Assembly: GCA_009767595.1 (NCBI GenBank)
Contig: VSDK01026008.1
Coordinates: 574,339-638,338, forward strand
From: Symbiodinium kawagutii
Taxonomy: Eukaryota; Sar; Dinophyceae; Suessiales; Symbiodiniaceae
Direction: 5' to 3'
DNA: 64,000 nt
Below are positions 37,701 through 43,290 of this stretch, one piece after another. Position numbers and translations under genes: made by a program. How positions within the stretch are numbered: the first letter of the stretch is position 1; the number at the start of each line of letters is the position of its first letter. Below the pieces are notes generated by a model. It was not told the origin of the DNA and searched no databases. It saw only the letters and a program-made list of their open reading frames with translations.

Positions 37701-40700
37701 ACTATTCAGTTCAAGTTGCATTCATGCTTTCAAGTTTCTAAGGGATTGATATTTAGGCCCACTCACCCAACCAAGTTCCGCCAAATCAGATTGTACCCCG
37801 AAAATCTTGACGTGTTTCCAGGTTTCCAGTTTGAGAAGCCAAACTTGATAGAAAGTTTTTAACTCGAGCATGTACCTTCTCTAAGATTTGGATGTTACTG
37901 AGGTATACCGGCAATTCTTTTGGATGCGGCATCATGGTGGTCCTACCCCAAAACGTACGATGCTTCTCAGCAACACCAAAAAGGTTGGATCGATGGATCA
38001 TGGCAAATTGGCACGTGCAGGTCAGCCATCCGAAACCAAATTGGCTCGCCAATACTTAGACGCTGCTGGGAAGAAGCGTTGGCAAGGTACTGAATCCTTG
38101 AAGCAGTCACAGCCCCTAAGCCAAACTTAAGAGTGAATGCCAGCAACCATTATTATAACTTATCATCCTCGCATGTTGTGCTTTCGTTCTGATTGCAATT
38201 GTCCCCTGCTTCAAATTCTTCAGGACTTATCCAGCTGGATTTGCTCGTTCTGTGTATGATTTGATTCGTGACTGGAAAGCGGGTGACAAACCAATGTACT
38301 TCAAAAATGTGGCTTGGTGTCATTAGCTAGTGGCTTCCAGATTCCTCTGGAAAGCATGATCATTAGAAAAAGTTAACTGCCGCCACATGTTCCCACACTT
38401 GTGAGCTCAACCTGACAGGTCGAGATGGCGCCTGACGTTGTCAACTCGTACAAGGTCTTCACATCGGAGACCTGGCCGGAGGCTGATTTGGGTTCCGCAG
38501 TGACCTATGCCCGTGGTAGCACCCGGCTGTCCATTCCACAGGAGTGGAGAGAGTGTTTCACTATTTTGTGAGCAGTTTTCTTGTAAGATCACATGAAAAC
38601 CTTTGGAAAAAAAGTGCAAAACGAAAAGCCGTAAATTCCCAACGAAACGCCGTAAATTGGCAATCAAAAGCCGTAAATTTTTGGGAGGAGGTTTTCAACA
38701 TAATTCGTTTTAGACATGGCGCGTGTTTCCACGGGCTTGATTGCATTTGCCTCAGGGAAAAAAATCATGCACGTGACTGAAACTTTGTGCAAATGTCAAT
38801 GTTCCCCCAAGATTGCGTATTCTGCACAACAATCATTTCAGTCAGGAACTCTTGTCACTTGTAGCACTTGGCTCATTCGCAATTTCCGGCGTTTATTGGT
38901 CTTGTTGTCCCTGACGATGAGCAAATCGTGGAGCTCATCAACTTTACTTGCTGGGGCTGACGCTGTGGCCAAACAGTGTACTGGGTTTTTGTCTTCAAAG
39001 TCCGATGGAGAATTGGAACGTGAGCTAGCAGCTACTCAACAGCACTAAAGACTGTGCTCTAACTCGGTTGAACCAACACGAAGAGGAATGTAGGCCATCA
39101 TGATCAACATTTCGTTTTGCGTTTGAGAGGGAAACCAATGGTTTGGGAAATGCATACCGTCATACCGTGGGAATGTGTTGAATCAGCTGGTGTCTGAACA
39201 CGCAATCATGTGCTTCTGGGGTATGTGGCTGTGGCTGTGGTTGTGGTAGTGGTTGTGGTTGTAGATTTATGTAGCTGCTATCGTAGTGAGGTTGGTATGT
39301 GAAGCCATGTTTCCCATAACCATGTAATTTTTGGGGTTCCTTAAGTATGTTCCAAATGCCGCGCTCCATACCCCATGACATGCAGAAGTTCACAACACAT
39401 CCAAAACACATCCTTACAATGTTTCTAGGTCCCATGGACATGATTCGTTGCAATCATGTGTGGCAATTCGTAACAAAGATCAGCGGGCCCAAGTAGATAA
39501 TAGTCTTTCTAGATTTTTGTATTTAATCTTTTGGAAACTGACCTTTTATTGGTTGCCCGTAGCATTCACATGCTGTTACTTAGGCTCTTGAAGCACAGTC
39601 CAATGCGGCAAAGCCCAGTCAGCCAGATCCACCACACGCAGCAGGGGGATGCAGCAGTCTTGCCAGGTCTCCATCAGTACAAATCATTCTTCAGGGAGAG
39701 GGTGCAGAGAGGACTAGGAGAAAGTTGTTTGACCAACTTCACGACAATCAAATGGGACTGGAATCTACTCAGCATTCTCCCGTGAACACTCCAGTCGCAA
39801 CCCCTTGCAGAACCACGGAGTTGGATAGTTCCAGTCATTCCAATGGCTCTGGGCGTGCTTCTCAATTGGCTTTTGCTGATGATCATCGTCAGCCCCGGCC
39901 GCAACCAGGTGACCTGTTTTTGAGTCAGGAAGCCATTGATCAGCGGCTGCGCCGCCTCACAACACCTCGGGCGAACGGTCAGCTGAAGTTATCAGCTGAT
40001 ATTGTAGCCATGTACCGTGCGGGCGGGAAGGGCAGGAAGGATGTTTACCACATGTTCCAAGCTGCTGGGTACGATGTGGACAGGGTTCAGTCAAAGTAGA
40101 AATTTGTTTGGTGTTTTTTCAACTCATTGTTCAACTGTTCGCTTCTGTAGTTTAAACAATAACAGGTACCGTGATGGTCTGTTCAAGGGGCCTCCATCAA
40201 ATGAGTAAGAACACATGTTATTAAACAAAACCATTGAATTTGAACTCAATGTTGGCATGGTAGTGGCCCCTTCAGGAAACTTTTAAAGTGGAGGCTGAGA
40301 TCTTGAAGCAAGAGTACACGGATTCCAACCTTAAAGTGGAGGCAGAATTCGTTTCCGAATCCACTATGAGAGATGAGTGGGGATGGAGCGAGACCCTTTC
40401 TTGGATAGTTCAAACATTGTGAAATGTCAGCATTGTATGTACTTAGATTTTTTTGTTGTCCGTTATATCCTTCGTATCCTTCATCAACTGGCTTTGCTGA
40501 GGAAGCGCATCGACGCAGTGGTTGCCTTTTGCAAGACAAATCCCCAGCGATTTATCAGGCGCGCTAAAAATTTGTCTTGTTGCTATACTAGCTGCACCGT
40601 CCAAAGGTGACCCTCCAAACAAGTAGGGATCTATCTATTTTCCTTCATGAAGAAGTGCGCGTGTGCAAGTTGACACAAATCAGCCACTTTCCAACCCCAA

Positions 40701-42662
40701 ACAATTCAATGGCCCGAGCTACCTGGCCATCGAATTGTCTCACGCAGCAATTTACTTGGGGATGCTCATACTCGATAATTACTTTTATGGGGTACTTCGG
40801 AAGGAGTAGCTATCATGGCTATGCTCCTTGAAATGTGAAACATACCATGCTCCTTGCCAAAGCTGTTTTGACCTCCTGGGAACAAAAGAGATAGAGTCCT
40901 TTAATCTGACATGATCAGCTACCACACATCGCCTGTTATTTGGAAATTCAATCAAGAGGTGTTGGTCCATCCCCGTGCCAGGAAAGACAAGTATGAGGAA
41001 GGGTTGCATTTGTTTTGGGCCGAACGTCGGGTCAAGGCGCAATTGAAGAGTCATGGCAATAATTGGCATCGCTAAAATGGATCATGTTCAGAAAACCCTT
41101 GGACATGACTTATAATGATTACACTACCTCCTGCTCCTCTGCCGTCATCTAGGATTGGCAGCCGGAAAGAGATCAACCGCCGACTCAAGTGGGAGGAAGG
41201 GTTTCAGCCAAATGACCTTGGCGACTTGCGCCTGGATGAGTCGAATGGCTTTGAAGACGATCATCGAGGTCATACTAAAGAGGTTTTACACACATTATTC
41301 GTAGTCATGGGTAATTATCATGGGCAGCTTTTGCCGAAACCATGCCCGCAGAAGCTGATGACTCGTAAGTATTTGATCATATAGTGTTTTGATCGAAATA
41401 ACTAACATGGCTGGTTGTGGCTATAAACAACTTTCAAAACCCCTTCTTATTCTTCGGGGTCTATTTTGGAGAACGTAGTACCGATGGATTATCATTAGCT
41501 TGATTGTGGGTGGTTATTGAAATAGACTTCAAACAATTTCCCTCCATGACTGCATCCCTCCGAAGGTGGGGAGCCCGTGGATATGGATCGACTACCCGGT
41601 GAAAAGGATCCCATGCAGAAAACGCGCAGTACCTTGGGGGTACCGGAGTTGCTCGAAGATGCTATCCCCAGCAGCATTGCCCAGAAAATGATGAAACTTG
41701 CTGTAACACAAAGTTGTGTTTGCAATGGTTGGACTGGTTAGACCACACAGTACCCAATCCTGCCCCGCTTGGTACCCAGGACATGTCTGTCGAAGCGGAT
41801 TGGAAAGATGCAGGACCTGCACGAGAAGTACCAGGAGTCAGGTATGTCAATGAGTGTCATCCAAACTCGGTTCCCTTGCGTCAAACTTTATGAGGGGTGA
41901 TGTCTCTGAAAAGCTGGTCATTTTTCCTGAATGAATGATTACAGTAATCCACCTGTAATCATCAATAGCTGAAATTGCTTAGACATCGTCGAACAGCTAA
42001 GGTTGCTGAAGAAACTGAAGGATGAGTACGTTGAATTGCAAGGCTTTCATGACCAAATCCGTTCTATGTTTGAGGATGGGCTGGTTGATGGCTACACCCA
42101 ACAGATTCTTGTCATAACTTCACTTGCAGGTTTGTGATTGGTCTCCAACCAAAAGTGCCTCAAATAAGAGCGCTTCGTTTGAAGCACTTTTGTCAACATC
42201 AAACGATCCTTGTTTCCTTCTGTTTCTTCATGCTTGGTCAACGGTCAACTCTTCACTCCAAGGATTGAACGCGATCTTCAAGGTATCTATGATAGAGCAG
42301 TGCAAAAGTGGAGTCCTCAAAGATTGAGTCCCAACCCTTTGTTTCTTCAGTTGGATCGATTCCCCATGCTTTGAGGGCCGTTGATGGAGTTTCCTTGGAG
42401 GGCCGCATGAGGCCTGGAAGATTGATGTCAAAGATTGTTTTACGAAATTTTTGTTTGTTTTCCACTGGTTTCCAAACCATTTCCAATGCAAAACAGCTGT
42501 TTGCTTTTTGTGGGGGTACCATCCATGCCCGCTACTCGCCTCTCCAGGCAGGCAATGCCGAAGCTTCCTGCCAAGCGTGGCAAACGTCAAGCTGGTGAGG
42601 AGGATGAAGATCGTCCCCCTAAGATCCCTAAGAAGAAGGCCAAGGCCAAAGCTAAGAAGTAG
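25323..42662 (+). CDS. Multi-exon gene: divergent C5-methyltransferase-like protein (gene-level entry)
   Basis: This is my composite plus-strand model. In order it shows an acidic exon (25.3 kb), a basic KGKGK exon (26.1 kb), conserved short exons (30.1-34.3 kb), a long Glu/Lys exon (34.36-35.68 kb), a methyltransferase-like core (36.8-38.3 kb), a helical SxxAIDxRLRRL module (39.6-40.6 kb), coiled-coil exons (41.1-42.1 kb) and a Lys-rich terminal exon ending TAG at 42660. Introns use GT, GC and GA donors, and several joins were confirmed because they restore a continuous conserved reading. I remember a similar domain order from large dinoflagellate-specific families. The function is unknown. 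Exons before 32.9 kb are attached with less certainty because repeats and a minus-strand HMG gene intervene. Confidence 0.55.
26115..26373 (+). CDS. Basic, Lys/Gly-rich exon
   Basis: After GCCAG the frame reads ARQSYEDEERKEESSHCS, then KGKGKVKGRASKGKGKK and SRGRSPRDPQASAMNKSK. A TGA lies at 26371, and a GA donor (AAA|GATTGA) just before it is possible. It looks like a disordered, nucleic-acid-binding or nuclear-targeting segment, typical of a tether rather than an enzyme. Confidence 0.5.
27445..27510 (-). CDS. Possible third exon of the minus-strand HMG gene
   Basis: A minus-strand segment reads VWTSEGGIRARSRRARW and IWS between a GCTGAG acceptor and a GTGAGA donor. Its size and sites are exon-like and it lies 260 bp past the HMG exon on the same strand. 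The HMG frame ends in a stop, so it would need the GC donor just before that stop (AAAAG|GCAGAG) to be used. Confidence 0.38.
27771..28112 (-). CDS. Single HMG-box protein, main exon
   Basis: A TACTTCAG acceptor at 28113 starts a frame with a basic leader (EDKRKRKTELQRVRREK) and then an HMG box. The box runs from RKPVGGGFGIYLSENR through KIEWEKLSTGHQKAYHVEA to KKRMEAYRAHLE. The Phe/Tyr near the start of helix 1, the IEWEKLS of helix 2 and the Lys/Tyr pattern of helix 3 fit the fold. HMG boxes bend DNA, and dinoflagellates use many single-box proteins in chromatin. The frame ends TAG at 27771. It is antisense to the large plus-strand gene. Confidence 0.75.
   Translation of the reverse strand, partial: EDKRKRKTELQRVRREKAASQKRAAADAAPRKPVGGGFGIYLSENRKKFQDMFKGKAATAVTKHAKIEWEKLSTGHQKAYHVEAKKRMEAYRAHLEANPPSLPSSSKRQSVKK
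28180..28228. repeat. (AT)n/(GT)n microsatellites
   Basis: Two AT runs separated by TGTGTAAAT are followed by a GT run. They lie in the intron between the acidic and HMG exons of the minus-strand gene. Confidence 0.92.
28305..28440 (-). CDS. Acidic exon upstream of the HMG box
   Basis: On the minus strand the frame reads EAPSARLPSPLPASVKDS, then QSESDAESSYSKDSEESS and ALQLEDGF. This Ser/Glu/Asp-rich stretch would precede the basic leader and HMG box, an acidic-basic layout common in chromatin proteins. The donor is not clear. Upstream the gene runs into the second 0.8-kb element. Confidence 0.5.
28620..29466. mobile_element. 0.8-kb terminal-inverted-repeat element, copy 2
   Basis: It has the same orientation and ends as copy 1 (GGATTAATAAACCCCCC and GGGGGGTTATTAATCC). 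The non-repetitive flanks differ from copy 1 at only a few bases. The internal minisatellite (28980-29370) is longer, about eighteen to nineteen units. Open frames of ISIVFKL on one strand and KTIEINL on the other are by-products of the 21-bp unit. Confidence 0.87.
29971..30040. repeat. Partial F3-like element end
   Basis: GTTTCTCAAAAAAGGGGGCC followed by CCCAAATCATCCA matches one arm of the F3 elements at 54.2 and 54.5 kb. The other arm is not clear. Confidence 0.5.
30090..30271 (+). CDS. Possible exon in the methyltransferase-like gene
   Basis: A GGTAAG acceptor and a GGAG|GTATGG donor bracket 182 bp with two open frames. One reads DLPEIDVWPKGYTSWPTV and QRPQDWGYQVGKTEHFRS; the other reads VGRQFNGPKTGDTKLGK. 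The first looks more like structured protein. The splice sites are good but the frame is unresolved and no domain is recognised. Confidence 0.4.
30430..30545. repeat. F3-like element (diverged)
   Basis: It starts TGGTGGTTTCTCAATTCAAA then GGGGTACCCCC, and ends GGGGGTCCCCTTTAGCTTGA. The arms are imperfect inverted repeats. Confidence 0.55.
30546..32954. other. Intron or spacer with no confident exon
   Basis: TTGATGGTTAATTGATGG-type degenerate sequence fills 30710-31000. Frames at 32.25-32.49 kb (MAEIGEVGSLGLILEGD) and 32.53-32.72 kb (LFENEWYVPLLRGQWSK) could be exons, but neither has both splice sites. The GAAACGCC iteron pair at 31735 is listed separately. Confidence 0.4.
31735..31772 (+). 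repeat. Iteron pair GAAACGCCTAAAATT, 19-bp period
   Basis: GAAACGCCTAAAATT starts at 31735 and GAAACGCCAAAAATT at 31754. Similar clusters lie at 38.62 and 45.50 kb in the same orientation. Confidence 0.7.
32955..33080 (+). CDS. Short conserved exon of the methyltransferase-like gene
   Basis: After CCTGAAG the frame reads VKAFWKDMKMPSAKAAL, then NLDSWGIKQMVSLGFKRW and SNSTAPR. An in-frame TGA just upstream means the exon must start at the acceptor. The Trp/Lys-rich helices look structured. Its place just before the 33.15-kb exon, with which it shares family resemblance, supports inclusion in the gene. Confidence 0.52.
33153..33728 (+). CDS. Charged linker exon of the methyltransferase-like gene
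   Basis: From a TTAAATAG acceptor the frame reads NAKDPQNSHQFASLSKD, then PLLQPLWDRMDKYWGGM, followed by a long Asp/Lys/Gln-rich stretch (residues roughly 35-140) and RPTTKIDVLTRLYG at the end. A GTAAAG donor follows. The N-terminal part is conserved-looking (LWDRMDKYW), while the middle is low complexity and likely disordered. Confidence 0.62.
33782..33944 (+). CDS. Basic helical exon of the methyltransferase-like gene
   Basis: After TTGTCTAG the frame reads PSFLVPFVLKNQLRRAL, then FRRELARRKAIKAAAEQ and GESGFFKLHLSY, with TAA at 33942. The Arg/Ala-rich helix is exon-like. The phase to the previous exon is not resolved, so the boundary may shift by a few bases. Confidence 0.45.
34036..34275 (+). 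CDS. Pro-rich exon of the methyltransferase-like gene
   Basis: Bounded by an AGCAG acceptor and a TATAG|GCTGAG site, a GC donor. The preferred frame reads PAPEAAETLPYDPSSALDG, LCLQEPPPLPQGTPKRF and GPNHFLYLGTQVWNSTRT. A second frame (DLLLKLLRHSPTIQVRLW) is also open over most of the length, so the frame choice is not certain. Confidence 0.5.
34358..35683 (+). CDS. Long Glu/Lys-rich exon with 17-residue repeats
   Basis: The CCCTGCAG acceptor is in frame with the whole open stretch (about 440 codons), and the likely donor is GCAG|GTTCGG at 35684. Early on it has four 17-residue repeats (VKEKxPEEMEEAGSTEQ). A very charged Lys/Glu/Arg region follows, predicted coiled coil or single alpha-helix, with many basic nuclear-localisation-like clusters (RRKRTRGRQPK, GRKRLRK). 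The exon ends RRPRPATRPSKDRWEAIK and SAFIEIIKPKVKHHSKLQ, a conserved-looking folded patch. The role is probably a spacer or chromatin tether. Confidence 0.72.
34529..34732 (+). repeat. Four in-frame 51-bp repeats
   Basis: Four consecutive 51-bp units encode VKEKxPEEMExAGSTEQ; the last is truncated to GSHTE. They alternate EEAG and EGAG forms, suggesting duplication of a two-unit block. Confidence 0.9.
35760..35950. CDS. Exon-like segment, strand unresolved
   Basis: Both strands are open. The minus strand reads KLAARFLVSFNMSDELAA and VMKSEDAIQAFQKDTFRE; the plus strand reads VSFWNACMASSDFMTAAN. The minus reading looks more protein-like but would be antisense to the surrounding gene. It is listed so it is not lost. 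Confidence 0.3.
36824..37074 (+). CDS. Methyltransferase-like core, exon 1 (SAM-site motif)
   Basis: After CAATGCTAG the frame reads LFDLEEFIAAVLLTSWL, then VVEFFAGKARVSRFCARM, GLVTGAYDIRYD and DINSSAGY. FFAGKARVSR followed by G...YD resembles motif I of C5 DNA methyltransferases (FxGxGxxS...D/E), the SAM-binding loop, though it is divergent. I end the exon at 37074 because the GT donor there joins TATTT to GCTGGCC and gives AGYLLAIKMIL without a gap. The longer open frame downstream is intron. Confidence 0.62.
37201..37374 (+). CDS. Methyltransferase-like core, exon 2 (Cys motif)
   Basis: After CGCCTAG the frame reads LAIKMILSCRWRDLASMF, then APVCSSFCAANQGTALR and INRGNRMMSR. APVCSSF aligns in position with the PPC loop (motif IV) that carries the catalytic Cys in C5 methyltransferases. 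The Cys is kept but the preceding Pro-Pro is A-P-V. The exon ends CCAG|GACGG, apparently a GA donor, flanked by an AGGAC direct repeat at the next acceptor. Confidence 0.65.
37551..37677 (+). CDS. Methyltransferase-like core, exon 3
   Basis: After GGGAG the frame reads TVLLVVLAVVCDALFLLE, then QPSGSSILDYPRVQWLIR and VLRRAG before a GTCCCA donor. LLEQPSGSS holds the place of the E-N motif (motif VI) in C5 methyltransferases, with EQP instead of ENV. The hydrophobic run before it is a beta strand rather than a membrane segment. Confidence 0.62.
37913..38111 (+). CDS. Methyltransferase-like core, exon 4
   Basis: After TACTGAG the frame reads VYRQFFWMRHHGGPTPKR, TMLLSNTKKVGSMDHGK and LARQYLDAAGKKRWQGT. 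GGPTPKRTMLLSN corresponds to the YGxPxxRxRxxxx region that follows the catalytic strands in C5 methyltransferases. The exon joins through a GC donor (TCACA|GCCCC) to the exon at 38.22 kb, restoring SQTYPAGF. Confidence 0.62.
38224..38282 (+). CDS. Methyltransferase-like core, exon 5
   Basis: After AATTCTTCAG the frame reads TYPAGFARSVYDLIRDW and KAG. YPAGFARSV fits the end of the core (the SQxYPxxF signature of the family). It is too short to appear as an independent open frame. The donor is GCGG|GTGACA or a later GT. Confidence 0.58.
38417..38570 (+). CDS. Post-core exon of the methyltransferase-like gene
   Basis: After CTGACAG the frame reads VEMAPDVVNSYKVFTSE, then TWPEADLGSAVTYARGS and TRLSIPQEWRECF, with TGA just beyond. 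It looks structured and conserved in style. The donor is not clear and the link in phase to the previous exon is unresolved. Confidence 0.5.
38623..38685 (+). repeat. Iteron triplet GAAAMGCCGTAAATT, 21-bp period
   Basis: GAAAAGCCGTAAATT, GAAACGCCGTAAATT and CAAAAGCCGTAAATT follow each other every 21 bp inside an intron. They are related to the clusters at 31.7 and 45.5 kb. Confidence 0.78.
39175..39265 (+). repeat. GTGGCTGTGGTTGTGG simple sequence
   Basis: A GTGGCTGTGGTTGTGGTAG run of imperfect 6-bp units lies in an intron. It has no coding meaning. Confidence 0.75.
39584..40084 (+). CDS. Exon with SxxAIDxRLRRL module
   Basis: After TTACTTAG the frame reads ALEAQSNAAKPSQPDPPH, a Ser/Pro-rich linker, then LFLSQEAIDQRLRRLTTP, RANGQLKLSADIVAMYR and GRKDVYHMFQAAGYDVD. 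The second half is a compact helical domain that I associate with the same dinoflagellate gene family, downstream of its methyltransferase-like core. The in-frame stop upstream fixes the exon start at the acceptor. Function unknown. Confidence 0.65.
40166..40205 (+). CDS. Micro-exon
   Basis: An AATAACAG acceptor and an AATGA|GTAAGA donor enclose 40 bp reading YRDGLFKGPPSN. The strong sites and the position between two supported exons argue for a real micro-exon. Confidence 0.5.
40289..40396 (+). CDS. Conserved helical exon
   Basis: After TTTTAAAG the frame reads VEAEILKQEYTDSNLKVE and then AEFVSESTMRDEWGWSET. The FVSESTMRDEWGWSE part is the next block of the same family (a TEExMKxxxGWSE-like signature). 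It is flanked by the micro-exon and the AFCKTNP exon. Confidence 0.57.
40506..40558 (+). CDS. Short exon (RIDAVVAFCKTNP)
   Basis: After TGAGGAAG the frame reads RIDAVVAFCKTNPQRFI, then ATCAG|GCGCGC, a GC donor. It continues the helical block of the preceding exon. Confidence 0.52.
41109..41285 (+). CDS. Linker exon
   Basis: The frame reads ITLPPAPLPSSRIGSRKE, then INRRLKWEEGFQPNDLGD and LRLDESNGFEDDHR. The start is uncertain. A separate stretch at 40.91-41.05 kb (KDKYEEGLHLFWAERR) may be a further exon just before it. Confidence 0.42.
41566..41705 (+). CDS. Linker exon (GEPVDMDRLPGEK)
   Basis: After CTCCGAAG the frame reads GEPVDMDRLPGEKDPMQ, then KTRSTLGVPELLEDAIP and SSIAQKMMKLA. It is exon-like and helical at the end. 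The donor lies around 41700. Confidence 0.5.
41796..42105 (+). CDS. Two coiled-coil exons
   Basis: Exon 41796-41841 reads RIGKMQDLHEKYQES with a GTATGT donor. Exon 41983 to about 42105 (TGCTTAG acceptor) reads IVEQLRLLKKLKDEYVEL, then QGFHDQIRSMFEDGLVDG. Heptad-like Leu/Ile spacing predicts a coiled coil, so the protein may oligomerise. Confidence 0.57.
42548..42662 (+). CDS. Terminal Lys-rich exon
   Basis: After CCTCTCCAG the frame reads QAMPKLPAKRGKRQAGEE, then DEDRPPKIPKKKAKAKAK and the stop. PAKRGKR and KIPKKKAKAKAKK are strong nuclear-localisation-like basic clusters. The stop at 42660 sets the 3' end of the gene. Confidence 0.6.
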
Positions 42663-43290
42663 AAGGGCTAAATGTGAAGCCAACTTTTTTGTAACGACTA
42701 TGGTTCGTCTTTGGAACCAGCACTGTCCGAAGATGCAGTGCTCAATCGCAATCCTGTGTCATGGGTATGTTTTCGCATCTTCAGTGACAAGTCCTGTTTT
42801 GATCTCTATGGTAAGAACCGAAATGAATTGCTTTGAATCCCTGACCCAGGAAATTATCTAGGATTGACTTAGCTTGTTTTATTTGAAGCAAGCTCGTGGG
42901 TAGCAACCACTGGACGAGTTGCAGGGGAAAATGCACTGAAGACAGTGGCTGGGGCTGGGACAGTGCCGTGACCAAATTGCGGACCTAAACCTAGTTGAAG
43001 GGTATTTAATGTGAACCAACCCATTCCCTTAAGCAGATTTGGAATAATTAGCATTGATCACCCGGTGTGCCATCTTGCCAGGTGGCAGCTCAAGCCATGT
43101 TCATCGATGTCAGCAAGAAGCTGCAGTAGAAGCTGTAGCTGATGGGGTGGGGGCCTAAGAGTTGTCACACCCACACACATGTGTTTTCAATAATGCCACT
43201 GGAATGTCATGATGGCGTTTGCGAATTTGCTGGTACTTCCAAAATTAATGGGGCATCAAGCTTCAAGCTGCTTGGGGGGAAATTGCGCTT
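42663..43290. other. Spacer between the two plus-strand genes
   Basis: The 0.63-kb gap has no confident exon or promoter motif. Dinoflagellates lack an obvious TATA box, so absence is not informative. A 5' exon of the downstream transposase-like gene could be hidden here. Confidence 0.4.
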
